7,754 bases of DNA from Actinomycetota bacterium (GTDB lineage: Bacteria; Actinomycetota; Thermoleophilia; UBA2241). The notes under the pieces are model-generated. The model saw only the letters and a program-made list of their open reading frames with translations, did no database searches and had not been told where the DNA came from. The DNA is taken from contig JAAYBE010000176.1 in the NCBI GenBank assembly GCA_012719015.1, positions 1 through 7,754 on the forward strand. The letters run 5' to 3'. Position numbers and translations under genes: made by a program. Position 1 is the stretch's first letter, and the number at the start of each line of letters is the position of its first letter. Positions 1 to 4,752 of this stretch are shown piece after piece.

Positions 1-192
1 AGCAGCGACCTGTTCGGCCGCTTCGGAAGGATCGAGGGTGAGCCGGTGGCCGGCCAGCGGGAGGAGCTCCTGACCTCGCTCGGACCGGACCGGATCCCGT
101 CACCGCCCGCGCTGGAGGAGGTCAGGCAGGCGCTGAGCGTCCTCCCCGTCGCGCTGGTCGCCCCCGGCCACGGGCCCTGCATCCGGCTCTGA
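1..192 (+). CDS. MBL-fold metallo-hydrolase, C-terminal fragment (5' end outside window)
   Basis: Frame 1 is open from the first base to the TGA at 190-192 and gives 63 residues. The fragment begins SSDLFGRFG and ends LVAPGHGPCIRL. An S-D-L-F-G segment followed about 50 residues later by a hydrophobic strand and A-P-G-H-G-P is typical of the C-terminal part of metallo-beta-lactamase-fold hydrolases, especially those related to the oxygen-binding di-iron domain of flavodiiron proteins. In that fold the D of SDLFG and the H of PGHG are metal ligands. The family is cytosolic and hydrolytic or redox-active, but the substrate cannot be told from this fragment. The gene converges on the EamA transporter with only 21 bp between the stop codons. 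The N-terminal HxHxDH motif lies outside the window, so the subfamily is inferred. Confidence 0.6.
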   Translation, partial: SSDLFGRFGRIEGEPVAGQREELLTSLGPDRIPSPPALEEVRQALSVLPVALVAPGHGPCIRL

Positions 193-213
193 GCAGGCGC
201 GGGGGTGACCGCC

Positions 214-1248
214 TCAGCGCATCGCCGGCGGGAAGATCGCTTCGTTCTCGGCTAGATCGGCGCCGGTGCGCGGCGCGCCCGAGACCACGAGCAGCGCGCC
301 GCCGAACGTGACTCCCACCCCGACCACCAGCTGGAGGGTCGGGTGCATCCCCGTGAGGACCACCGAGAAGACGATCGCCCACACCGCGTAGAGCGAGTTG
401 ATCGGCATCGCGCGGCTGGCGCCCACGAGGTGGTTGGCGGCGTAGTAGGCGAGATAGGAGGTCGCGCCCGCGGCGGCGGCCGCGAGGACGACCCAGAAGC
501 CGGCGCTGCCCAGGGCGGCAGCGAACAGCCTGAGCCCGCCGACGAGCGGCAGCACCACCGCCAGGTAGACCACGGCCGAGGTCGCCATCCGCAGCGTCCC
601 CGCGATGACCGGCTCGACGACTTTCATCGCGTGGATGGCGAGGACGCCCTCGACACCCCAGCCGAACGTGGCCACCGCCGCGCATGCGATGCCGAGATAG
701 AAGTGCGGCATCTCACCGGACGGCGGCGTGTAGGTGGCGATCACGGCGCCGGTCACCGTCACGACTATCCCAAGCCACCCCCGCCGCGTGACGTGCTCAC
801 GCAGGAAGATGCGCGAGAGCAGCGCGCCCACGGCGGGATAGGTCGCGCTGAGCGCCAGGGCGTAGGCCGCGCCGGCGTACTTGATCCCGAACAGGTAGCC
901 TGACATGGCGATCGGCCCGCCGATGACGGCGGCTGCGCAGAGGATCAATCCCTGCCTGGTGGCGAGACTGCGCGGCAGCCGACGCAGCCGGCCGGTCACG
1001 GCATTGAAAGCCGTCATCCAGCCCGTGGCGAGGACGTCGTGGAGCGCGGCCGCGGCGAGCGGAGCGGGCAGCGCGGCCGCGCCCGCCAGCGGCGCCGCCG
1101 CGAGCGCCACGCCGAGGATGACCCCGTCGAGACCCCAGCAGGCGCCCGAGAGCAGCGCCCACGCGAGCCCCGAGCGGCGGTAGGTCAGCGGCAATGACGA
1201 CGTCTGTGGGACGACCCCGGGTTCGGCCTGCTCCGCGACGGACGTCAT
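214..1248 (-). CDS. EamA/DMT-superfamily transporter (RhaT/YdcZ-like permease)
   Basis: The 344-residue product is almost entirely hydrophobic, with about ten predicted membrane segments in two homologous halves, the classic drug/metabolite transporter plan. Each half ends with the EamA signature: residues about 137-172 (YPAVGALLS, a basic loop LREHVTRRGW, then a glycine-rich helix) and about 285-322 (SLYAVWAIVFSVVLTG followed by a glycine-rich helix). It would move a small metabolite across the cytoplasmic membrane; the substrate cannot be predicted. The N-terminus (1-25) is polar and the C-terminus short and acidic. The ATG at 1246-1248 is the only credible start: there is no in-frame ATG or GTG between it and an in-frame TGA at 1318-1320. 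It has no Shine-Dalgarno of its own and overlaps the stop of a small upstream ORF as ATGA, so translation is probably coupled. It looks monocistronic apart from that leader. Confidence 0.85.
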   Translation of the reverse strand: MTSVAEQAEPGVVPQTSSLPLTYRRSGLAWALLSGACWGLDGVILGVALAAAPLAGAAALPAPLAAAALHDVLATGWMTAFNAVTGRLRRLPRSLATRQGLILCAAAVIGGPIAMSGYLFGIKYAGAAYALALSATYPAVGALLSRIFLREHVTRRGWLGIVVTVTGAVIATYTPPSGEMPHFYLGIACAAVATFGWGVEGVLAIHAMKVVEPVIAGTLRMATSAVVYLAVVLPLVGGLRLFAAALGSAGFWVVLAAAAAGATSYLAYYAANHLVGASRAMPINSLYAVWAIVFSVVLTGMHPTLQLVVGVGVTFGGALLVVSGAPRTGADLAENEAIFPPAMR

Positions 1249-1298
1249 GCCGGACGCCGCGGGCAGCCGGACCCGCCGGTGGCGAGCGCTCCGGTCAT
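1245..1298 (-). CDS. 17-codon upstream ORF (possible leader peptide) coupled to the EamA gene
   Basis: On the minus strand, GGAGGAGG (1308-1301) lies just before an ATG at 1298-1296. The ORF reads MTGALATGGSGCPRRPA and stops with TGA at 1247-1245, sharing ATGA with the start of the transporter gene. The strongest ribosome-binding site in the region therefore serves this mini-ORF and not the transporter, which has none. A slightly earlier in-frame ATG at 1313-1311 would give 22 residues. Such an arrangement usually means translational coupling, sometimes leader-peptide control; the single Cys and paired Arg near the end are too little to name a sensed amino acid. It could also be a non-functional ORF that only delivers ribosomes. 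Confidence 0.45.
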   Translation of the reverse strand: MTGALATGGSGCPRRPA

Positions 1299-1378
1299 GA
1301 CCTCCTCCACCATCTCCTCACGGCCTCTCACGCACCGTGCCGCCGTCCGGCGGTCGGCGGAGCACGAACGACCGGACG

Positions 1379-1387
1379 AGTATAGCA
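1379..1387 (-). promoter_or_regulatory. Extended -10 promoter for the EamA transcription unit
   Basis: Read on the minus strand this is TGCTATACT: a near-consensus -10 hexamer (TATACT, 1384-1379) with the extended -10 TG one base upstream. There is no TTGACA-like -35 at 17-18 bp, which extended -10 promoters tolerate. Transcription would begin near 1372, giving a 5' leader of roughly 75 nt before the upstream ORF. It is one of very few A/T-rich spots in this stretch, which supports a real promoter. Confidence 0.55.
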
Positions 1388-1475
1388 GCGCGTCGTCCCG
1401 GCCGGCGGCGCCGTCCGGTCCCAGGCCCTGCGGACTCCCCCGCGCAGGTGGACATCGGCCGGGTTGTGATCCGGC

Positions 1476-1509
1476 GCGGGCCCGGCGACAAGCGAGAGCC
1501 CGTGCCCGC
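1476..1509 (-). terminator. Weak hairpin downstream of the four-TM protein gene
   Basis: GCGGGC (1476-1481) pairs with GCCCGC (1504-1509), and after one mismatch CGG (1483-1485) pairs with CCG (1500-1502), leaving a 14-nt loop. It begins about 13 nt past the stop of the leftward operon, and no U-tract follows. Actinobacterial terminators often lack one, so it is a candidate, but in DNA this GC-rich a stem of this length can arise by chance. Confidence 0.3.
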
Positions 1510-1519
1510 GTCCCGGCCG

Positions 1520-1552
1520 GGATCACCGCGGCGACGTCGGATCACTGCGGCG
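1520..1552. repeat. 14-bp imperfect direct repeat, period 19
   Basis: GGATCACCGCGGCG (1520-1533) recurs as GGATCACTGCGGCG (1539-1552) with one mismatch. It spans the last codons and stop of the four-TM protein gene, whose tail is R/S/D/P-rich. A third GGATCAC is present in inverted orientation at 1466-1472 (GTGATCC). No function is evident; it may be a local duplication. Confidence 0.4.
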
Positions 1553-1960
1553 CCGGGTCTCCCCTGAACGCTGCACCGTAACGGCGGCGAGCAGCAGCGC
1601 CACGGCCGCCGGGACGTAGAAGAGGCCGATGCTGAAACCGGCGAGCAACGAGAAACCGAGGAGGACGGCGGCCGGCGCCCAGACGAGGAGCCTGTTGCGG
1701 CGCGCCGCCCCGACGAGCCCGATGGCGGCCACGGTGACAGGGAGGCACAGCAGCAGGAGCACCCATGCCCCGTTCTGCTCGAGCAGCGTCGCGCCGTACG
1801 TTCCGGAGACGACGCCTCCCGACGACGTCGCCGTCTCACTGACGCCCTGGTAGACGGGGATGAACGCGAGCACGAGTCCCGCCGCGGCCGCCATGAGCAC
1901 GCCGGCCAGAGCGGCTCCCACGGGCAACGTCATCCGGCGGTTCACCTGCGACTCCTGCAT
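1523..1960 (-). CDS. Small four-TM integral membrane protein of unknown function
   Basis: The 145-residue product has a short polar N-terminus (MQESQVNRR) and four hydrophobic segments at about 12-34, 66-85, 91-108 and 109-128, with a basic C-terminal tail (R131, R136-R138). The longest loop (about 36-65, rich in S, T and G) follows TM1 and is probably extracytoplasmic by the positive-inside rule. I do not recognise a family. The ATG at 1960-1958 is chosen because AGGAG lies six bases upstream. The frame stays open further upstream, but that part is Arg-rich and overlaps the kinase gene, so it is not coding. The gene follows the kinase by 89 bp in the same orientation and is probably the third gene of that operon. 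A possible weak internal promoter (GAATAC near 1986-1991) cannot be excluded. The role is inferred only from context: an envelope component co-expressed with the acidic protein and kinase. Confidence 0.75.
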   Translation of the reverse strand: MQESQVNRRMTLPVGAALAGVLMAAAAGLVLAFIPVYQGVSETATSSGGVVSGTYGATLLEQNGAWVLLLLCLPVTVAAIGLVGAARRNRLLVWAPAAVLLGFSLLAGFSIGLFYVPAAVALLLAAVTVQRSGETRRRSDPTSPR

Positions 1961-2049
1961 CGACCGCTCCTCTCCGGGCCTCACCGGGTATTCTTGCCGG
2001 AGGTCCGCCGCCCTGAACACCGATGGCTGCGCTCGTCGGGAGCGGCGCT

Positions 2050-2955
2050 CTACCGCGGCCGCACCCGGAAGCGGCGCAGGACGGGCCGCCGCGGCAACGC
2101 GGCGGCCAGGCCCTCGAACGCGGCCGCCACCTCCGCGGCGGTCGGCCTGTCGCCGGGGTCCGCGGCCAGGCACCGTGTGACGACTTCGGCGAGGGCGCGG
2201 GGCAGCCGCGACGGCAGAGGCTCCGGCGGACGGACCAGCTGCGGGAACCTCGCCGCAGATGGCGCCGGGGCCGGCGCCGCCTCATCCTGCCTGTCTGTCG
2301 CCGCGGCGAACGTGGCCCGTCCGAGAGCCGCGTGATGCAGGGTGGCGCCGAGCCCCCAGACGTCGGCGGCAGGCGTGAGAGGGCCGCGGCCCACAGGGTC
2401 GCACTGCTCCGGCGCCATGTAGGCGTCGGTGCCGATGGGCCGCACGCGCCCAGGCAGAAGATCCGCAGTCCGCGCGATGCTCAGGTCGATGAGACGCGCC
2501 GGCGCCCCCATGATGACGTTGCTCGGCTTGATGTCGAGGTGGACGACGCCCTCCGCGGCCATGTAGTGGGCGGCGGAGGCGAGCTGGACCCCGAGCGGCG
2601 CCAGCTGCTCGAGGTCCAGCGGACCGTGACGTCGCACCAGCGACGAGAGCCGTGGGCCCTCCAGGTGCTCGAGCAGGAGATACGGGCGCGGGCCGTCGAG
2701 CACGGCGCCGAAGCTACGCACGATGGTCGGATGCGACAGGCGGACCAGGAGCTCCGCCTCGCGGGCCAAACCGCGCAGCGCGTCCGCGTCGGCGGTCAGA
2801 TGAGGGCGGACCACCTTGACGACGACGAGCGCCAGCCGGCGCTCGTCGTAAGCGAGGTATGTCTCGTACCGTTCGCCGCCGCCGAGGAGGCGCAGCGTCG
2901 ACAGGCCGTCGTCGATGGGCTCGCCCTCGGTGAAACGCCACTCCTCCCCGGTCAT
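2050..2955 (-). CDS. Soluble Ser/Thr protein kinase with variant catalytic motifs
   Basis: The 301 residues cover one Hanks-type kinase domain. Visible motifs are: glycine loop LGGGERYETY (24-33), where the third Gly is replaced by Tyr30; VAIK lysine K47; alpha-C glutamate E66 in AREAELLVRLSHPTIV; catalytic loop HLDIKPSN (139-146, D141, K143, N146) with Leu in place of the usual Arg, so a non-RD kinase; metal-binding D157 in DLS instead of DFG; APE at 181-183; D198 in DVWGLG; R270 in GDRPTAAEV. All phosphotransfer residues are kept, so it is probably active and would phosphorylate Ser/Thr with ATP in the cytosol. There is no transmembrane helix, PASTA or other sensor domain; after about residue 285 only a basic tail (RRPVLRRFRVRPR) remains. 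Being non-RD suggests no need for activation-loop phosphorylation. It starts 6 bp after the acidic protein's stop and lacks a clear ribosome-binding site, implying translational coupling. The substrate is unknown. Confidence 0.9.
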   Translation of the reverse strand: MTGEEWRFTEGEPIDDGLSTLRLLGGGERYETYLAYDERRLALVVVKVVRPHLTADADALRGLAREAELLVRLSHPTIVRSFGAVLDGPRPYLLLEHLEGPRLSSLVRRHGPLDLEQLAPLGVQLASAAHYMAAEGVVHLDIKPSNVIMGAPARLIDLSIARTADLLPGRVRPIGTDAYMAPEQCDPVGRGPLTPAADVWGLGATLHHAALGRATFAAATDRQDEAAPAPAPSAARFPQLVRPPEPLPSRLPRALAEVVTRCLAADPGDRPTAAEVAAAFEGLAAALPRRPVLRRFRVRPR

Positions 2956-2961
2956 GCGCGT

Positions 2962-3411
2962 TCAGTCACCGCTCGTGGTGTCGTCCCGCGACCAGTCTCC
3001 CGTGGTCTGGTCGCTCGAGACATCCTGCGACTTGGACACGTCGGCCGTGTCGTGATCGCCGGTGCGGTCGCGCGAGAAGTCATGAGAGGCCGAGCGGTCG
3101 GGCTTGCCGGGCTTGTCGCCGGTCGCGTCCCATGAACGGTCGAACGAGCGCGAGACGTCCCTGGTGGTGATGTCGCGGGAGCGGTCGGCGGATGCGGAGA
3201 CGTCGCCGTCGTCGCCATCATCGTCGCCGTCGCCCATGCGAGCATCGAGGGGCGACGGCTCGTCGTCCCGCGCCGCCGCATAGGCCGCGTGGGGGTCGCC
3301 GTCCGAGCCGCCCGCGCTCACGTTCGTGACGACGAACAGAGCTCCCCATGACACGACCAGCATCGCGAGACCGAACGTGACCAACCTGACGAGTACATCC
3401 ACTTTGACCAC
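2962..3411 (-). CDS. Membrane-anchored or secreted Asp/Ser-rich acidic protein (first gene of kinase operon)
   Basis: The 149 residues divide in two. Residues 1-30 are a basic N-terminus (K3, R9) and a single hydrophobic helix (about 7-29), ending VSA-GG, which could be a signal-peptidase site or simply a membrane anchor. Residues 34-149 are a low-complexity hydrophilic tail dominated by D, S, T, R and G. The tail starts with an Asp/Gly run (61-70, including a DxDxDG pattern like EF-hand loops) and continues with degenerate repeats D-[VFW]-S-[RKS] at 85, 111, 124, 130 and 139, mixed with T-G-D at 97-99, 117-119 and 137-139. The positive-inside rule puts the tail outside the cell. The start is GTG at 3411-3409, preceded by GGAAGG close upstream; a second GTG three codons later is an alternative. 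I recognise no family. It heads the operon downstream of operator A and parallels the acidic gene at 4327. Confidence 0.75.
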   Translation of the reverse strand: MVKVDVLVRLVTFGLAMLVVSWGALFVVTNVSAGGSDGDPHAAYAAARDDEPSPLDARMGDGDDDGDDGDVSASADRSRDITTRDVSRSFDRSWDATGDKPGKPDRSASHDFSRDRTGDHDTADVSKSQDVSSDQTTGDWSRDDTTSGD

Positions 3412-3430
3412 CGCCTTCCGGTTCGGGCTC

Positions 3431-3461
3431 CCCCTCGGGAGGGCCGGGACCTCCCGAGGGG
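3431..3461 (-). other. Perfect 12-bp stem-loop in the 5' leader of the acidic-protein/kinase operon
   Basis: CCCCTCGGGAGG (3431-3442) and CCTCCCGAGGGG (3450-3461) are perfect reverse complements around a 7-nt loop. If transcription starts about 7 nt after the -10 at 3474-3479, the hairpin begins within a few nucleotides of the 5' end and finishes 19 nt before the GTG start. That position suits an mRNA-stabilising 5' stem or a structure limiting translation. It has no U-tract. A terminator for the upstream NimA-like gene is the alternative, but another hairpin lies closer to that gene's stop. Confidence 0.65.
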
Positions 3462-3473
3462 CGCTTCGCCATC

Positions 3474-3528
3474 ACTATCGGCGGGGGCGATGGGGCGGGG
3501 ATGAAGGCGTGATGAGAAAACCCTCATC
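3474..3528 (-). promoter_or_regulatory. Operator A and promoter of the acidic-protein/Ser-Thr-kinase operon
   Basis: Read on the minus strand there are four consecutive 11-bp blocks: GATGAGGGTTT (3528-3518), TCTCATCACGC (3517-3507), CTTCATCCCCG (3506-3496) and CCCCATCGCCC (3495-3485). Five bases later comes a -10-like GATAGT (3479-3474). The blocks share TCAT or CAT at fixed 11-bp phase, and no -35 hexamer is present, so the promoter looks activator-dependent. Blocks 1-2 also form the inverted repeat GATGAG-N6-CTCATC. The same four-block layout recurs at 4168, 4234 and 7524-7567. The likely binder is the OmpR-type regulator encoded at 6258-6929 (inference). Confidence 0.7.
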
Positions 3529-3550
3529 GCCCTCAGGATGCAGAAGCCGC

Positions 3551-3572
3551 CCGCGGCGTCTCGACGCGGCGG
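3551..3572 (-). terminator. Possible terminator of the NimA-like gene
   Basis: CCGC-G-GCGT (3551-3559) pairs with ACGC-G-GCGG (3564-3572), broken by one G-G mismatch, around a CTCG tetraloop. It lies 12 nt past the stop codon of the 3585-4064 gene on the minus strand, where a terminator is expected, and before operator A. The stem is short and no U-tract follows. Confidence 0.4.
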
Positions 3573-3584
3573 ACGGATGGCGCG

Positions 3585-4064
3585 TCACGCCGGGGACCGC
3601 TTGCCGGTCAGCGTGTCGAGGCGGATGCGCACCACCGCGGTGCCCTTCACCGAGGCCTCAGAGAACTCCCAATCCTCGCGCCCCGAGTGCTTGCCCATGA
3701 GGACGCGCAGGCCGTGCAGCTTCTCGGCAGCATCCTCCACGATCTCGGCCGTTCCGAAGCCGATCACCGACTCGTAGGCCGAGCTCCAGTCGTCGCAGGC
3801 GCCGGGGCCGGTGCGAAGCCCGATGAAGCGGTCGACCTCGATGCAGACCGCCGGAGCCGCCCGCAGGCAGTCGAGCTTGTGCCCGGCCGCGGCGCCGTGG
3901 AACCAGATCGCCTCCCCCTCGCGAGCGAAGTTCAGCGGCACCACATAGGGGCGCTCTCCGTCGATCATCCCGAGGCGCATGACCATGGCCTGGTCGAGGA
4001 TGCGGTGCAGTTCCTCCCGGTCGGTGATCTCCTTCTTCGTGTTGCGCATACGGGGCTCCCTCAT
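3585..4064 (-). CDS. Pyridoxamine 5'-phosphate oxidase-family (NimA-like) flavin-binding protein
   Basis: The 159-residue product matches the plan of the COG3467/NimA-like group of the split-barrel flavin-binding fold: a charged N-terminal helix with E-I-T-D-x-x-E-L (12-19), L-G-M-I-D-G-E-R-P-Y-V-V-P-L-N-F (31-46), the strand A-I-W-F-H-G-A-A-A-G-H-K-L-D (52-65), V-C-I-E-V-D (73-78) and S-V-I-G-F-G-T-A (99-106). These strands bind FMN or a related cofactor in the dimer interface. H62 and K63 in GHK correspond to the usual phosphate-contact region. Members act as cytosolic flavin- or heme-dependent reductases, some linked to nitroimidazole resistance; the substrate here is unknown. Length is typical. 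The ATG at 4064-4062 has GGAGGAG seven bases upstream; the internal ATG at codon 6 is a weaker alternative. The gene sits between the two operator-controlled operons but has its own sigma70-like promoter, so it is probably not part of that regulon. Confidence 0.85.
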   Translation of the reverse strand: MREPRMRNTKKEITDREELHRILDQAMVMRLGMIDGERPYVVPLNFAREGEAIWFHGAAAGHKLDCLRAAPAVCIEVDRFIGLRTGPGACDDWSSAYESVIGFGTAEIVEDAAEKLHGLRVLMGKHSGREDWEFSEASVKGTAVVRIRLDTLTGKRSPA

Positions 4065-4104
4065 GGCGTCTCCTCCGCGTCAGACGGTCGCGTTCGCGCC
4101 GCCG

Positions 4105-4134
4105 AGGATACCGAGCGACGCCGACGAGCCACAA
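4105..4134 (-). promoter_or_regulatory. Sigma70-like promoter of the NimA-like gene
   Basis: On the minus strand TTGTGG (4134-4129) and TATCCT (4110-4105) are separated by 18 bp. This gives a TTG-type -35 and a TAnnnT-type -10 in an otherwise GC-dominated region. The start point would be near 4098, leaving about a 35-nt leader containing the GGAGGAG ribosome-binding site. No copy of the 11-bp phased operator lies within it; operator B begins 34 bp upstream and is oriented the other way. Confidence 0.5.
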
Positions 4135-4167
4135 CAGGCCCACGGCGTGGCCGCCAGGAGCGCGGCG

Positions 4168-4222
4168 GATGAGAGGCTTCTCACCCGCGTCTCATCTTCG
4201 GTTCAGTCAGTCCCCGCAGACT
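4168..4222 (+). promoter_or_regulatory. Operator B, distal copy upstream of the acidic-protein/two-component operon
   Basis: Four 11-bp blocks run toward the 4327 gene: GATGAGAGGCT (4168-4178), TCTCACCCGCG (4179-4189), TCTCATCTTCG (4190-4200) and GTTCAGTCAGT (4201-4211). After five bases CAGACT (4217-4222) occupies the position where operators A and C have their -10. The TCA core repeats every 11 bp. CAGACT keeps the A2 and T6 of a -10 but is weak, so this copy may be a distal activator site or a second promoter. Confidence 0.65.
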
Positions 4223-4233
4223 GGGTGGCGAGC

Positions 4234-4288
4234 GCTGAGAACCTCCTCATCACGCGTTCAGCCACCGCCCGGCGGCGCTCCGTGTGAC
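4234..4288 (+). promoter_or_regulatory. Operator B', promoter-proximal copy for the acidic-protein/two-component operon
   Basis: The blocks are GCTGAGAACCT (4234-4244), CCTCATCACGC (4245-4255) and GTTCAGCCACC (4256-4266), then a fourth, degenerate block (4267-4277). The -10 position holds TGTGAC (4283-4288), a poor match. CTCATCACGC is identical to block 2 of operator A. The start of this copy is exactly 66 bp after operator B, so both lie on the same helical face. Transcription near 4295 would give about a 30-nt leader with GGAAGGAG before the ATG at 4327. Confidence 0.6.
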
Positions 4289-4326
4289 GTGACGGCGGAG
4301 TTCACGGGTAAGAGGAAGGAGACGCC

Positions 4327-4662
4327 ATGATCCGCATGATCCTCATCGCCGCGGCCGTGCTGCTCTGCCTGGGAGGCGTGGCCTTCGCGCTCTCGCGGCC
4401 TGACATAAGAGACCCGGGGCCGCCGGTGTCCCTGGATGCGGGCGGCGGGACCGGCGCCAGCGGGCAGCCCGCCGCGATCTCCTCCCCTCGCGACGCCGAC
4501 GATGGTGACGATACGCGCGGCGACAAGGGCAGCGGCGCGCGCCTGGACCGCGACGCCCGCGAAGACGGGTTCCGGGTCGCCGCCCCCAAGGCGGTCAAGG
4601 CCCACGGGGACGACTGGGACGACGACGACTGGAATGATGACGACGATGATGATGATGATTGA
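4327..4662 (+). CDS. Small exported acidic protein with poly-Asp C-terminus (first gene of two-component operon)
   Basis: The 111 residues consist of a basic start (R3), one hydrophobic helix (about 4-22) ending AFA-LS, which could be a signal-peptidase site or an uncleaved anchor, and an Asp/Gly-rich tail. The tail has an acidic patch at 56-62 (DADDGDD), a basic section at 66-92 (several K and R) and a C-terminus of Asp runs broken by W97, W102 and N103, closing with eight Asp residues. Cys14 is not in a lipobox (VLLC), so this is not a lipoprotein. No family is recognised. Likely roles are a divalent-cation or cationic-peptide sink, or a ligand-presenting accessory of the sensor kinase encoded 90 bp downstream (inference). 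The ATG at 4327 has GGAAGGAG five bases upstream. Its architecture mirrors the protein at 2962-3411 although the sequences are not obviously homologous. Confidence 0.75.
   Translation: MIRMILIAAAVLLCLGGVAFALSRPDIRDPGPPVSLDAGGGTGASGQPAAISSPRDADDGDDTRGDKGSGARLDRDAREDGFRVAAPKAVKAHGDDWDDDDWNDDDDDDDD
4609..4659 (+). repeat. GAY (GAC/GAT) trinucleotide tract encoding the Asp tail
   Basis: Seventeen codons, fourteen of them GAC or GAT, run to the stop codon, interrupted only by TGG, TGG and AAT. The final eight are GAT-biased, which stands out against the C-ending codons elsewhere and forms a short microsatellite (five GAT in a row). Whole-codon slippage here would change the number of Asp residues without breaking the frame. 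Confidence 0.75.
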
Positions 4663-4689
4663 GGCGGGACACAGGCGCGGACACCCGCC
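4663..4689 (+). other. Short inverted repeat between acidic-protein gene and sensor-kinase gene
   Basis: GGCGGG (4663-4668) directly follows the stop codon and pairs with CCCGCC (4684-4689) across a 15-nt loop. It could partly uncouple expression of the abundant small protein from the sensor kinase by partial termination or mRNA processing. The stem is only 6 bp and no other signal is seen, so it may be chance. Confidence 0.25.
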
Positions 4690-4752
4690 CGGCAGGGACG
4701 GTCGCATCTGACGCCCCCTCGGCAGCGTGGCCGGGTCTCGCGACGGGGTCAC

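Noticed and set aside
195..214. Possible terminator AGGCG ... CGCCT between the MBL and EamA genes
   Set aside because: The stem is only 5 bp with a 10-nt loop and touches the EamA stop codon; too weak to annotate in DNA this GC-rich.
1976..2010. Internal promoter before the four-TM gene (GAATAC with TTCAGG 18 bp upstream)
   Set aside because: Both hexamers match consensus poorly, and the 89-bp gap with same orientation is explained by operon read-through from operator A.
1836..2285. Arg-rich minus-strand frame overlapping the start of the four-TM gene
   Set aside because: Composition is that of out-of-frame GC-rich sequence, and it overlaps the 3' part of the kinase gene, which is clearly coding in another frame.
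2023..3135. Open frame of 370 codons on the plus strand
   Set aside because: It is the antisense shadow of the Ser/Thr kinase and acidic-protein genes. The product is Arg/Gly-rich without recognisable domains, and the minus strand carries full kinase motifs.
4340..4375. Lipobox around Cys14 of the 4327 protein
   Set aside because: The residues before Cys are V-L-L; position -1 is Leu instead of Gly, Ala or Ser, so lipidation is not expected.
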